Shown here one piece after another: positions 8,952 to 16,938 of a stretch of DNA of 63,408 bases. How positions within the stretch are numbered: position 1 is the stretch's first letter; each line of letters begins with the position of its first letter. Below the pieces are notes generated by a model. That model was not told the DNA's origin and made no database searches. It saw nothing but the letters and a program-made list of their open reading frames with translations. The stretch is taken from contig JANXSX010000104.1 of NCBI GenBank assembly GCA_025356475.1, positions 1-63,408 on the forward strand, written 5' to 3'. Position numbers and translations under genes: made by a program. Source of the stretch: Isosphaeraceae bacterium. GTDB lineage: Bacteria > Planctomycetota > Planctomycetia > Isosphaerales > Isosphaeraceae.

Positions 8952-9393
8952 TCAATATAATTCGTAGACGTGTTCACCATTATGGGCAGGGTTGCCGATA
9001 AGCGTGTGGCTTCGCATGTCGATGACGAAGTCCAGGTGCTCGAGCGGAATCTGACCGATCAGAACGGGCACACCGTCGGGAACTTCGAGGACGTCCATCG
9101 TGCAGCTTCGACCCCTGATCGTCAGCCTCACCGCTTCGTAGATGGCTGCTTCCGCCGGCCCTGCAGAGCTGAGGACTCGCCGGGTACCAGTCTGCGAGAG
9201 ACCCAACTCCTTGATCAAACTCGCGGGAACGGAAAGGAGCGTGGCACCGGTATCGACCAGAGCATCTCCAACGTGCAGAACCCGAGCGTTTTCCGGCGGG
9301 ATCCGACCGCATTCCGCATCCCAAAGATCCTTGAGGTTTTCGATCTTCGCCTCAGTGAGAACCCGGACGCCGGACGCCGGACGCTTTCTCCAT
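8952..9393 (-). pseudogene. Clan AA aspartic protease gene frameshifted by a 7-bp repeat
   Basis: A strong ribosome site (GGAGGTGAAC) precedes ATG 9393, but the frame stops after 13 codons. The protease frame, open from 9395 down to 8952, has no ATG, GTG or TTG before the catalytic region. It encodes KIENLKDLWDAECG, then the retropepsin-type DTGATLLSVPASL active-site motif and a C-terminal PVLIGQIPLEHLDFVID segment. Between the two lies CGGACGC three times in tandem (9364-9384). Removing one 7-bp copy joins MEKASGVR directly to VLTEAKIEN and restores a 144-codon gene typical of planctomycete aspartyl-protease-family proteins. The gene is thus broken, phase-variable or affected by an assembly error. 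It lies 36 bases downstream of glnA. Confidence 0.8.
9364..9384. repeat. Tandem 7-bp repeat, (CGGACGC)3
   Basis: Three perfect adjacent copies of CGGACGC occupy 9364-9370, 9371-9377 and 9378-9384. On the minus strand they fall at codons 4 onward of the aspartic protease gene. Copy number changes of one shift the reading frame by one base; two copies (or five) keep the protease in frame, while three do not. This is the classic layout of a slipped-strand contingency repeat, though three copies is short. Confidence 0.9.
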
Positions 9394-9429
9394 GTTCACC
9401 TCCAAGGAGTCCCTGTCTCTCAAGCAATC

Positions 9430-10842
9430 CTAGACATCATAGTAAAGCGCAAATTCATAAGGATGTGGCCGTACGCGGAGTGCTTCAACCTCATAAGTTC
9501 GCTTATACCAAATCCAGGTGTTAATCACGTCGGATGTGAAGACATCTCCACTCAAAAGGAACTCGTGATCATCCTGGAGCGCATCGAGAGAAGCCTCAAG
9601 CGAGAGGGGAAGGGCCGGGACATTGGCGAGTTCGTCGGGCTGAAGGTCGTAGACATCCTTATCGAGCGGGTCGCCAGGACGGGTCTTGTTCTGGATTCCA
9701 TCGAGCGCAGCCATGAGCATCGCCGAGAAGAGCAGGTACGGGTTAGCAGCGCCGTCGGGGCCTCGGTATTCGATCGTGCGGCTTCGGGGGCTTGGGCTGT
9801 AGATCGGAATCCGCACGACCGCCGAGCGATTTCTCCGCGAATAGGCAAGCTTCGTCGGGGCCTCGAAGCCTTCGACGAGCCTCTTGTAGCTGTTGGTCGT
9901 GGGGTTGGCGAACGCACAGAGTGCAGCGGCGTGCTTAAGGATGCCGCCAATCGCGTAGAGGCCCAGGTCCGAGAGTCCCGCGTAGCCATGCCCTGCCAGG
10001 AGCGGAATGTCGGCCTTCCAAAGTGAGAAATGCGTGTGCATCCCCGAGCCGTTGTCGCCGAAGAGGGGCTTGGGCATAAAAGTGACCGTTTTGCCAGCCC
10101 GACGCGCGACGTTGCGGATGATGTACTTGGCGAGCATCACGTTGTCGGCAATGTCGACCAGATTCTCCTCAACGAGATCGATCTCGCACTGGCCCCCCGT
10201 GGCCACTTCATGGTAATGGGCCGACGTTTTCACACCACATTCGGCCATCTGGCGAGCCATCTCGCTACGGAGGTCCGCGAGTGTGTCGGTGGGAGGGCAG
10301 GGGAAGTAGCCCATTCCCGATCCTGGCTTATAACCGAGGTTCTGGCGCGTCATGTCGCCCCGGTTCCACGAGCCTTCCTCGCTATCGACCCGATAGAATG
10401 CTTCGTTGCCACGCTGGTCGAAGCGCACATCGTCGAAGACGAAGAATTCGAGTTCAGGGGCGAGCCGGCAATGGTCGGCCACCCCGGTACTTCTCATGTG
10501 GCTCACCGCTTTGCGGGCAATATTGCGAGGATCGCGGGTGTAGTCTTGCTGGGTGATCGGGTCCTGGATGTTGCAGACCATCGCCAGAGTTGGCTGGGCT
10601 GTGAACGGGTCGATTAATGCGGTATCAGACTGAGGGACAACGAGCAAGTCCGCCTCATTGATCGCGCGCCAACCCATGACGCTTGATCCGTCGAAGCCGA
10701 TGCCTTCTTCAAAGGTCTCTTCGGTCAGGGCCTCGGCGGGGATGGCAAAGTGTTGCCAGACGCCGGGAAAATCCATGAACCTGAGGTCGACCGTCGTAAC
10801 CTCGCGCTGGCGACAGAGCGCCAAGACCTCTTTAGGTGTCAC
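9430..10842 (-). CDS. glnA: Type I glutamine synthetase
   Basis: The 470-residue enzyme makes glutamine from glutamate, ammonia and ATP. It starts at GTG 10842 behind an AAAGGA ribosome site. The beta-grasp N-terminus (GIGFDGSSVMGW) and catalytic half (LAPELEFFVFD, GSGMHTHFSLW, NPTTNSYKRLVEGFEAP, RNRSAVVRIP) are intact, and the length is normal for GSI. The tail contains LDKDVYDLQPDEL, so the tyrosine adenylylated in GSI-beta enzymes is present near residue 397. This suggests control by GlnE, although no glnE or glnB is in the window. The gene is transcribed away from the LigD-N-like gene, and a GC-rich hairpin lies in the shared upstream region. Confidence 0.95.
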   Translation of the reverse strand: MTPKEVLALCRQREVTTVDLRFMDFPGVWQHFAIPAEALTEETFEEGIGFDGSSVMGWRAINEADLLVVPQSDTALIDPFTAQPTLAMVCNIQDPITQQDYTRDPRNIARKAVSHMRSTGVADHCRLAPELEFFVFDDVRFDQRGNEAFYRVDSEEGSWNRGDMTRQNLGYKPGSGMGYFPCPPTDTLADLRSEMARQMAECGVKTSAHYHEVATGGQCEIDLVEENLVDIADNVMLAKYIIRNVARRAGKTVTFMPKPLFGDNGSGMHTHFSLWKADIPLLAGHGYAGLSDLGLYAIGGILKHAAALCAFANPTTNSYKRLVEGFEAPTKLAYSRRNRSAVVRIPIYSPSPRSRTIEYRGPDGAANPYLLFSAMLMAALDGIQNKTRPGDPLDKDVYDLQPDELANVPALPLSLEASLDALQDDHEFLLSGDVFTSDVINTWIWYKRTYEVEALRVRPHPYEFALYYDV

Positions 10843-10898
10843 CCTGACACGTTCCTTTCGCCCGCGAACTTGCTTAGCATCAGTGTAGTAGCTGTTAG

Positions 10899-10921
10899 CC
10901 TACCCCACAAACGGGGTTAGG
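10899..10921. promoter_or_regulatory. Hairpin in the glnA/ligD-N divergent region
   Basis: CCTACCCC (10899-10906) pairs with GGGGTTAGG (10913-10921), with one bulged T, across a six-base loop. It sits 57 bases upstream of the glnA start and 30 bases upstream of the rightward gene. It could be a leader element or a protein site. No known riboswitch or nitrogen-control motif was recognised. Confidence 0.3.
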
Positions 10922-10950
10922 GCCAGTCTCTTCAGTTAGCAGAGAACCTC

Positions 10951-11313
10951 ATGCCTCGCTTCGTCATCCTCGAACACACGTGGAACGGGGTCCACTGGGA
11001 CATCATGCTCGAGGCTGGGGAAACCTTGCGGACATGGGCGGTCGGCGTACCGATCACCTCGGGCGGGGCAATCCCGGCCCGTGGACTCGTGGACCATCGC
11101 CTTAAATACCTCGATTACGAAGGTCCAATCTCCGGGGGCCGGGGCTTCGTGACCGGCTGGGATTCGGGAAGCTATCGCGTCTTTGAATGGTCCGAGTCGC
11201 ATGTCCTGATCGCTCTCAAGGGCCATCAACTCCTGGGCCTGCTTGAGCTTCGGGCGGTTGCTGGAACCACCGCGTCCTGGTCGCTCGTGTTTCTGCCCGG
11301 TAAATCCGACTGA
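10951..11313 (+). CDS. Stand-alone LigD N-terminal (3'-phosphoesterase-like) domain protein
   Basis: This 120-residue protein starts at ATG 10951. It matches the N-terminal 3'-phosphoesterase domain of bacterial DNA ligase D: FVILEHTWNGVHWDIMLE supplies the paired His and Asp metal ligands, followed by LRTWAV, VDHRLKYLDYEGPISGGRG and a C-terminal beta strand. In LigD this domain trims 3' ends during non-homologous end joining. No ligase, polymerase or Ku gene is near, so this is a single-domain version whose nuclease activity is unproven. Its 3' end overlaps the convergent neighbour by 88 bases. Confidence 0.8.
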   Translation: MPRFVILEHTWNGVHWDIMLEAGETLRTWAVGVPITSGGAIPARGLVDHRLKYLDYEGPISGGRGFVTGWDSGSYRVFEWSESHVLIALKGHQLLGLLELRAVAGTTASWSLVFLPGKSD

Positions 11314-12086
11314 CGAGCCCTTCGAGGGAGGCTTGGAGTTGCGACATCCCCTTTGCTTCGGTCAGACCTTCCCGTGAGCCTGATCTCGCCTGGTCGGATC
11401 AGGATTTTTTCGAGCACGATATCCGACCGCTCCGTCTGCGGGCTGTATCGGAGGATTGCAGTGCTTGGCCCATTCGAATCATTTTCCCAGGTGACTTCAA
11501 ACCCGCGAGAGGCGGCGTAGGTGTTGATCTTATCGACCAGCTTCTGAACAGGGATGGGCAGGAGCCCTGCTCGGACTTTTTCGATGGTCAGTGCCAGGAC
11601 ATTTTCTTCAGGGACTTTCACTGCCGCGACAACCCAGACTACCGATCGGATCGGTCCTTGATCGAGTTCGAAAGCCAGGGTGAGCCGATCTTTCTCGAAC
11701 GAGACACGAGGGTTATCGACCCCCGGCGGGATCTGGTCGGCGAACTGGGTCACGAGATCTTCAGCCAGCCAGGAGTTCACTTCCTGATCGGTGAAGATGG
11801 CCTCCCAGTTCGGCTCGTTGCGGATATCGTTGCGGAGTTGAAGGCTCTGCGCGACAAATTTCTGAGCCTCAGCCTGCCGAACCGCGATTGATACCGTCTT
11901 GAATTGACGGTAGAAGTTCGGCTGGAGTGTCAACAGGAACCAGAATAACGCCGGCACAAAGGCGACAATGGCCGTTCCGCTCCCGAGGACCACGCATTTC
12001 TTACCTGTCTTGCGCATGGGCAACCTGCCTGCGATTGAAGACGGGGACGAATCAGATGGGATGAAGATGAGCGAGGTGTCGGACAT
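11226..12086 (-). CDS. Hypothetical single-pass membrane protein
   Basis: A 286-residue product from ATG 12086; ATG 12017 (MRKTGKKCVVLGSG) is an equally good start that puts the basic residues right before the membrane helix (about residues 31-51). The exported part includes EPNWEAIFTDQEVNSWLAED and a later pair of beta-rich segments, without a family I can name. The last 30 or so residues, which overlap the convergent LigD-N-like gene by 88 bases, are Arg/Ser-rich and look like read-through beyond a lost stop. Upstream, 443 bases separate it from a divergent gene. Confidence 0.7.
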   Translation of the reverse strand: MSDTSLIFIPSDSSPSSIAGRLPMRKTGKKCVVLGSGTAIVAFVPALFWFLLTLQPNFYRQFKTVSIAVRQAEAQKFVAQSLQLRNDIRNEPNWEAIFTDQEVNSWLAEDLVTQFADQIPPGVDNPRVSFEKDRLTLAFELDQGPIRSVVWVVAAVKVPEENVLALTIEKVRAGLLPIPVQKLVDKINTYAASRGFEVTWENDSNGPSTAILRYSPQTERSDIVLEKILIRPGEIRLTGRSDRSKGDVATPSLPRRARQSDLPGRNTSDQDAVVPATARSSSRPRS

Positions 12087-12529
12087 GACGAACGCACCCC
12101 ATCAGGGGGGCTCGTGGGAAGATTGATCTTGATCAGGGGCACCATACGGCGGATTGCTTGGGGCGTCAATCGCAAGAATAGACCCCGAATCCAGCGCATT
12201 CGCTGTTATCTCTTCATCGGAACACTTTGCCTATGCACCCAGTAGGCTGACGGAACGGAACCCGACACGTTGGCGGCGGTCTAGCGCGGCGTCTCAAATG
12301 ACCCGGAACCGATCCGCAACGAGTAGTGACAGATACGTATTGTGTTATATGCAATTATCATAAATGAAGTTTGGTCTGCGCAGTGGTCAGGAGAGCGTCA
12401 TGTTCAAGTGACCGGGTCCGAGTTCGGGAAATTGGGACGCTGAGCCGTGCCCCTTGCGATCTGGAGGGGGGGCTCTACAATCGTAATGGCTCTTGACTTG
12501 AATCCGACTCGAGGCGAGAGACGCACGTC
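12087..12529. other. Divergent intergenic region without a gene
   Basis: This gap separates two divergently transcribed genes. Its centre (about 12330-12365) is AT-rich relative to the surroundings. The right half carries a plausible promoter at 12454-12481. One short open frame at 12154-12363 has no domain, no ribosome site and atypical composition, so it is not called. No RNA gene was recognised. Confidence 0.5.
12454..12481 (+). promoter_or_regulatory. Candidate sigma70-type promoter of the ABC exporter operon
   Basis: TTGCGA at 12454-12459 and TACAAT at 12476-12481 are spaced by 16 bases and match the housekeeping hexamers at 4/6 and 5/6 positions. They lie 48 bases upstream of the first gene of the operon. 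The spacer includes a run of seven G. Confidence 0.4.
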
Positions 12530-13369
12530 ATGCCCACACGCGGAACATGTCTTGCCATTGTGTTTTACTGGCTGGTCGCGGTCAGTGGCCTCTTTGTTCG
12601 TGAAATCCTCCCTGAGTTGATGGTCGGGGCCCCTCCCGACCTACGATCGATCTCACTCGCTGAGATCGATAAGCCCCAACGCGAGGTGCGCTGGGTTGTC
12701 CAAGTTGAGGACCAGCCACGCGGAGGTGGGACACCCACACTTCGTCCGGTTGGGCAGGTCAAGACGCTCTGGAGTCGAACCGAGAATGGGGGCTTTCAAC
12801 TTGATACCGACGTTCAGTTCGAGTCGGGGGGCCTCCTCAGGTCGACCCCGTTCGCAACGCCGGATAATGTCCGCTTGGCGATTCCTAGCCAATTCTCGAT
12901 CGACCCTGGCGGCAACTTGGTCTCGTTTCATACCGAAGTGCGGGCGGCCTCGGACCCAAACCCGTTAGTAACGCTTGATGGAGTTGTCTCGAAAGCCAAC
13001 AAGACCATCGAGCTCAAGAGCAAGGGGTTGATCCCACTTCTGTCGATCAAGAAATCAGTTCCATACGAGCCTCGGGGAATGGTCCAGAGTGCGGTCGGGC
13101 CAATCGATCGACTACCCGGCTTGCGAATCGGCCAGCGATGGCGAAGTCAGGTGGTGAGCCCACTGACCGGTCGTGTCGAGACGATGCAAGTGGAGGTCGC
13201 CCGCCAGCGCGTGATCCAGTGGGGTCAGAACCCGGTCACCGTTCTGGAGGTCGTTCAATCTCTCCCTCCAATCTCAGCGCGAACGTGGGTTCGGCTCGAT
13301 GGTCTGGTGATTCGTCAGGAAATGCCTCTTCCCCTGATCAGGCTGGTGATCGAACGTGTACCGGAATAA
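12530..13369 (+). CDS. Hypothetical membrane-anchored protein, first gene of ABC exporter operon
   Basis: The 279-residue protein starts at ATG 12530. Residues about 7-28 (CLAIVFYWLVAVSGLFVREI) form an N-terminal membrane anchor. The rest is a beta-rich extracytoplasmic domain with GLRIGQRWRSQVVSPLTGR and a conserved-looking C-terminus. It resembles planctomycete hypothetical proteins of unknown role. It lies 29 bases upstream of an ABC ATPase and shares direction and promoter, so it may be an accessory or substrate-handling component of the exporter. Confidence 0.75.
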   Translation: MPTRGTCLAIVFYWLVAVSGLFVREILPELMVGAPPDLRSISLAEIDKPQREVRWVVQVEDQPRGGGTPTLRPVGQVKTLWSRTENGGFQLDTDVQFESGGLLRSTPFATPDNVRLAIPSQFSIDPGGNLVSFHTEVRAASDPNPLVTLDGVVSKANKTIELKSKGLIPLLSIKKSVPYEPRGMVQSAVGPIDRLPGLRIGQRWRSQVVSPLTGRVETMQVEVARQRVIQWGQNPVTVLEVVQSLPPISARTWVRLDGLVIRQEMPLPLIRLVIERVPE

Positions 13370-13398
13370 TTCCCGAGCGGTTGCAAGGTGAGGATTCG

Positions 13399-14166
13399 AT
13401 GATAGAACTTCGGGATGTGACCAAGGCCTTCGGCTCGAAGAAGGCGGTCGATCACCTTGACCTGCAAGTCCGTGCCGGCGAGTTGTATGCGTTCCTCGGC
13501 CCCAATGGTGCGGGCAAGACCACGACCATCAAGATGGTCTGTGGCCTGCTCGCCCCCACTTCAGGATCCGTCCTTGTCGGGGGATATCCCTCAGGGTCGG
13601 CTGAGGCCCGCCAGTTGTTGGCGTATGTTCCCGATCAGCCTTACCTCTATGAGAAGCTCACCGGTCGCGAGTTCCTCAGGTTCGTCGTCGAGATGTACGG
13701 TCTTGAACCTGCCCATGCGACGCGCAAAATTAAAGAATATATTGATACATTTGAGATGAATGATTATATTGATGAGCTTTGCGAGACTTACTCGCACGGA
13801 ATGAAACAACGCGTTGTGTTCGCGTCCGCACTGGTCCATGAACCAAAAATCTTGATTGTGGATGAACCCCTGGTTGGTCTCGATCCTCGAAGCGCCCGCA
13901 TTGTCAAAGACCTCTTCCTGGCTCAAGCCCGATCGGGTGTCGCCGTTTTGATGTCGACGCACCTGCTCTCGATCGCAGAAGAGTTGGCCGATACGATCGG
14001 CATTGTCAACCACGGTCGGATGCTTGCGCATGGGACCTTGGCGGAGCTGCGAACGAAGCTGCAAAGCGATGCCTCGCTTGAAGACCTCTTCCTCGCTTTG
14101 ACCGGCGGGGACCGTCCCAACCTGGTCGGTCGCAACGCAACGTCGCGCGTGGAGACGGTGCAATGA
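13399..14166 (+). CDS. ABC transporter ATP-binding protein
   Basis: The 255-residue ATPase starts at ATG 13399 (MIELRDVTKAFGSKKAVDHL). Walker A is [12 protein letters not shown], the signature is TYSHGMKQRV (SHGMK in place of LSGGQ), Walker B is ILIVDEPLVGLD, and the H-loop is STHLLSIAEE. This is the ABC-2/DrrA-type exporter subfamily. A conspicuous AT-rich run of codons (about 13727-13785) crosses the helical domain and stands out from the GC-rich rest. Its last four bases overlap the start of the permease (ATGA). Confidence 0.9.
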   Translation: MIELRDVTKAFGSKKAVDHLDLQVRAGELYAFLGPNGAGKTTTIKMVCGLLAPTSGSVLVGGYPSGSAEARQLLAYVPDQPYLYEKLTGREFLRFVVEMYGLEPAHATRKIKEYIDTFEMNDYIDELCETYSHGMKQRVVFASALVHEPKILIVDEPLVGLDPRSARIVKDLFLAQARSGVAVLMSTHLLSIAEELADTIGIVNHGRMLAHGTLAELRTKLQSDASLEDLFLALTGGDRPNLVGRNATSRVETVQ

Positions 14167-15905
14167 GCGTCGCCCTCTCTCCCGTCCTTTCCGGAAGGAA
14201 CCAAGTCATTGGAGCATTCCGGTGGCTTCGTGGCCGATTGATCGCCAACACGATGCGGTCGGTCTTGCTCGGGTCAAGGTTGCGGATCTCGATGATTATT
14301 GCCTGTTGTACAGTGTTCTGGACGGGACTCTTCTTCCTCTTCTTCGGCGGATTTCAGTTTCTCGCGATCTATCTCTCTCTGACAAATATTGTGGTCGAAT
14401 ACTTGTTTAGCATGTTCTTCTTGTCATTGTTGGTGATGCTTTTTTTCTCGACCGGGATCATTGTGTATGCGGGGTTGTTCCACTCGAAAGAGGCAGCGTA
14501 TCTTTTGACGACCCCGGCCTCGGCGGACCGGATTTTCGCGTACAAGTTCGCCGAAGCGATCGCGTTCTCGAGTTGGGGCTTCCTCCTTTTAGGAAGTCCA
14601 CTGATGGCGGCGTACGGGATCTCGGTAGGGACGTCCGCCTGGTTTTATGCCATGTTCCTGCTGTATTTGCTGGGTTTTGTGCTCATTCCGGGCTCACTGG
14701 GCGCGATCGTTGCGGTCCTGGTCGCTTCCCTGTTGCCTCGTCGTCAAAAAACGGTTTTGACGAGTTTGGGGTTAATACTGCTTGGTGTGACGATTTATCT
14801 GGGAGCACGAGTCTGGACCTCGCCAGGGCAACTCTTCACCCAAGACTGGCTCGATTCGATGCTCGGGCGGCTCTCGTTCAGCCAGAACACCCTGCTCCCG
14901 AGCCGCTGGATGTCGGCGGGCCTGGTGGCTGCGGCGAAAGGGGAGTGGTACGAGTCGACCTATCAGTTCCTGCTCCTGAGCGCACACGGAGGGATTGCCT
15001 ATTTGGTCGCCGCATTCACGGCGGGGAAGCTCTATCGGCTCGGTTATAGCCGAGTTCAAGCAGGCCGATCGTCACGCCGTCGAATCGGCTGGTACGCCAT
15101 TGATGATGCGTTCCACAAGGTCTTCTTTTTCCTTGCCAAACCGATCCGGATCTTGATCCTCAAAGACTTACGCACGTTTCGCCGCGACCCTGCTCAGTGG
15201 TCTCAGTTCCTGATCTTCTTTGGGCTATTGGCTTTCTACTTCCTGAACATCCGGCGGCTCAGTTACGACGTACAGAGCCCCTATTGGCGAAACCTCGTCA
15301 GCTTTCTCAACCTCGGGGTCACCGCCCTGATCTTATCCACATTTACGAGTCGATTTATCTTCCCTCTTCTCTCTCTTGAGGGGCGAAACTTTTGGGTGCT
15401 CGGCCTCTTACCCATCCGCAGGGAACAGATCCTTTGGGGCAAGTTCGCATTTGCCAGCGGTATTTCGTTGGTCGCAACCGAGGCTTTGATTCTGATGTCC
15501 GATATCATGCTCCGGATGGAGCTAGGGATGGTCGCCCTTCACATGTGTATGGTCGCCGTTCTTTGTTTCGGCCTCTCCGGGATCAGTGTCGGCCTGGGGG
15601 CGAGGCTACCAAACCTCAAGGAGGAAGACCCATCAAAGATCGCAACTGGCTTTGGAGGGACACTCAACCTTCTGGTCAGCCTGGTCTTCATCATCTCCAT
15701 AGTCACTTCCCTCGCCGTCCCCTGCCACCTCTACTATGGGGGCCAAGACAACCTCAATTTCGGGTATGGGGCGGGGATCTTAAACGAGCAACAGTTCAAG
15801 TTCTGGCTCACCGTTGCCACCGTGGGGAGTCTCATGATTGGCGTCATCGGCACAATCCTACCATTGCGGATCGGCATCAAAGCGTTCCAACGGATGGAGT
15901 TCTGA
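14163..15905 (+). CDS. ABC exporter permease (putative ABC exporter domain)
   Basis: The 580-residue protein starts at the ATG overlapping the ATPase stop. It has about twelve hydrophobic segments in two halves with a central soluble stretch (about residues 290-330). The second half begins with IRILILKDLRTFRRDPAQWS, the coupling-helix-like motif of large ABC-2-type permeases, and contains RLPNLKEEDPSKIATGFGGT. Together with the preceding ATPase it forms an exporter of unknown substrate. Codon use is normal for the window. Confidence 0.85.
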   Translation: MSVALSPVLSGRNQVIGAFRWLRGRLIANTMRSVLLGSRLRISMIIACCTVFWTGLFFLFFGGFQFLAIYLSLTNIVVEYLFSMFFLSLLVMLFFSTGIIVYAGLFHSKEAAYLLTTPASADRIFAYKFAEAIAFSSWGFLLLGSPLMAAYGISVGTSAWFYAMFLLYLLGFVLIPGSLGAIVAVLVASLLPRRQKTVLTSLGLILLGVTIYLGARVWTSPGQLFTQDWLDSMLGRLSFSQNTLLPSRWMSAGLVAAAKGEWYESTYQFLLLSAHGGIAYLVAAFTAGKLYRLGYSRVQAGRSSRRRIGWYAIDDAFHKVFFFLAKPIRILILKDLRTFRRDPAQWSQFLIFFGLLAFYFLNIRRLSYDVQSPYWRNLVSFLNLGVTALILSTFTSRFIFPLLSLEGRNFWVLGLLPIRREQILWGKFAFASGISLVATEALILMSDIMLRMELGMVALHMCMVAVLCFGLSGISVGLGARLPNLKEEDPSKIATGFGGTLNLLVSLVFIISIVTSLAVPCHLYYGGQDNLNFGYGAGILNEQQFKFWLTVATVGSLMIGVIGTILPLRIGIKAFQRMEF

Positions 15906-16019
15906 ATATCAACAATTGGTGATTCGGGCGCGTCGTTTCCCTTAACCTTAAACGCTCCAGGCAATAAGACCGGATCGCGATCAAAATGACACTTCACCCG
16001 GTGCAATTCCTACCTCGAC

Positions 16020-16048
16020 TTGATGCATGGCCCAGGGATGACTATACT
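16020..16048 (+). promoter_or_regulatory. Candidate promoter of mqnA-mqnC
   Basis: TTGATG at 16020-16025 and TATACT at 16043-16048 are separated by exactly 17 bases, matching the sigma70 consensus at 4/6 and 5/6. The start codon of mqnA is 57 bases downstream. The spacer contains CCAGGGAT (16032-16039), a sequence that recurs next to the -10 region of the ubiE/ubiD promoter at 39200-39207. Confidence 0.5.
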
Positions 16049-16104
16049 TTCAATGTATTCTGAAACATCTCCCAAAGACACCTGGTTCGCCTGGTGGGGA
16101 CGAG

Positions 16105-16938
16105 ATGGATATGGGACGGGTACTCCGTGTAGGTGCGGTCAGTTATCTGAACGCCAAGCCGCTTTATCACCGACTGTCCGAGTTTGCGCCTGATGTCCTA
16201 TTGTCGATGGACTTACCAAGCCAATTGGCGGATCGACTTGCGGCAGAGGAACTCGACGTTGCGCTGATCCCTTCCGTGGAATATCTCCGAGGAGCAGCGT
16301 CGGGCTACGAGATCATTCCGGGGTTTGCGATTGCCGCTCGGGGACCGGTGCGTAGCGTGAAGTTGTTTAGTCATGTCTCTTTCGGTCAGATTCAGCGCCT
16401 TGCTCTCGACGCCGGTTCCCGCACGAGTCAGGCACTTACGCAAATTTGGCTAGACCGGGTCCATCACTGTCGACCTCAACAAATCGAGCTTTTGCCGCTG
16501 GGGGTCCCTGTCCAGGAGAGCACCGCAGACGCCGTCCTCGTGATTGGCGATCGTGCGATGAAGGTCGATCATTCGGGGTTCCACGAGGTTGTTGATCTGG
16601 CCGAAGCCTGGAATTCCCTGACCGGATTACCATTTGTGTTTGCGCTCTGGGTGACTCGCTCAGGAGTAGACCTTGGCGATTTGCCGGCGGCGTTGGCAAT
16701 GTCACGAGCTGATGGACTGGCCCATGCCCGCGACCTTGCGGAATCCTATGGGCCTAAGCTGGGTCTGGACGTCGCGACGTGCTTTGATTATTTGACAAAT
16801 GTCTTATCTTATGACCTAGGTCAGCCGGAAGTTGCCGGTCTGCGTCGGTTCGCCCGGCTCGCGGCTGATCTTGGTCTGGCCCCGGAAGGAGTCGATCTTG
16901 TCTTCCACCGTCACCGCGATCTTGCGCCGAGCCGTTGA
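16105..16938 (+). CDS. mqnA: Chorismate dehydratase MqnA
   Basis: The 277-residue enzyme performs the first futalosine-pathway step, dehydrating chorismate to 3-enolpyruvylbenzoate. Family features are the N-terminus LRVGAVSYLNAKPLYHRL, DVALIPSVEYLRG, the DAGSRTSQALTQIWL loop and ADAVLVIGDRAM. These belong to the two-lobed periplasmic-binding-protein-like fold. The length is normal. It starts at ATG 16105 behind a GGGGACGAG ribosome site. Its end overlaps the mqnC start by 41 bases, so the two are translated together. Confidence 0.93.
   Translation: MDMGRVLRVGAVSYLNAKPLYHRLSEFAPDVLLSMDLPSQLADRLAAEELDVALIPSVEYLRGAASGYEIIPGFAIAARGPVRSVKLFSHVSFGQIQRLALDAGSRTSQALTQIWLDRVHHCRPQQIELLPLGVPVQESTADAVLVIGDRAMKVDHSGFHEVVDLAEAWNSLTGLPFVFALWVTRSGVDLGDLPAALAMSRADGLAHARDLAESYGPKLGLDVATCFDYLTNVLSYDLGQPEVAGLRRFARLAADLGLAPEGVDLVFHRHRDLAPSR

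Noticed and set aside
12154-12363. Short rightward frame in the 12.1-12.5 kb gap
   Set aside because: No ribosome site, no domain, odd composition.
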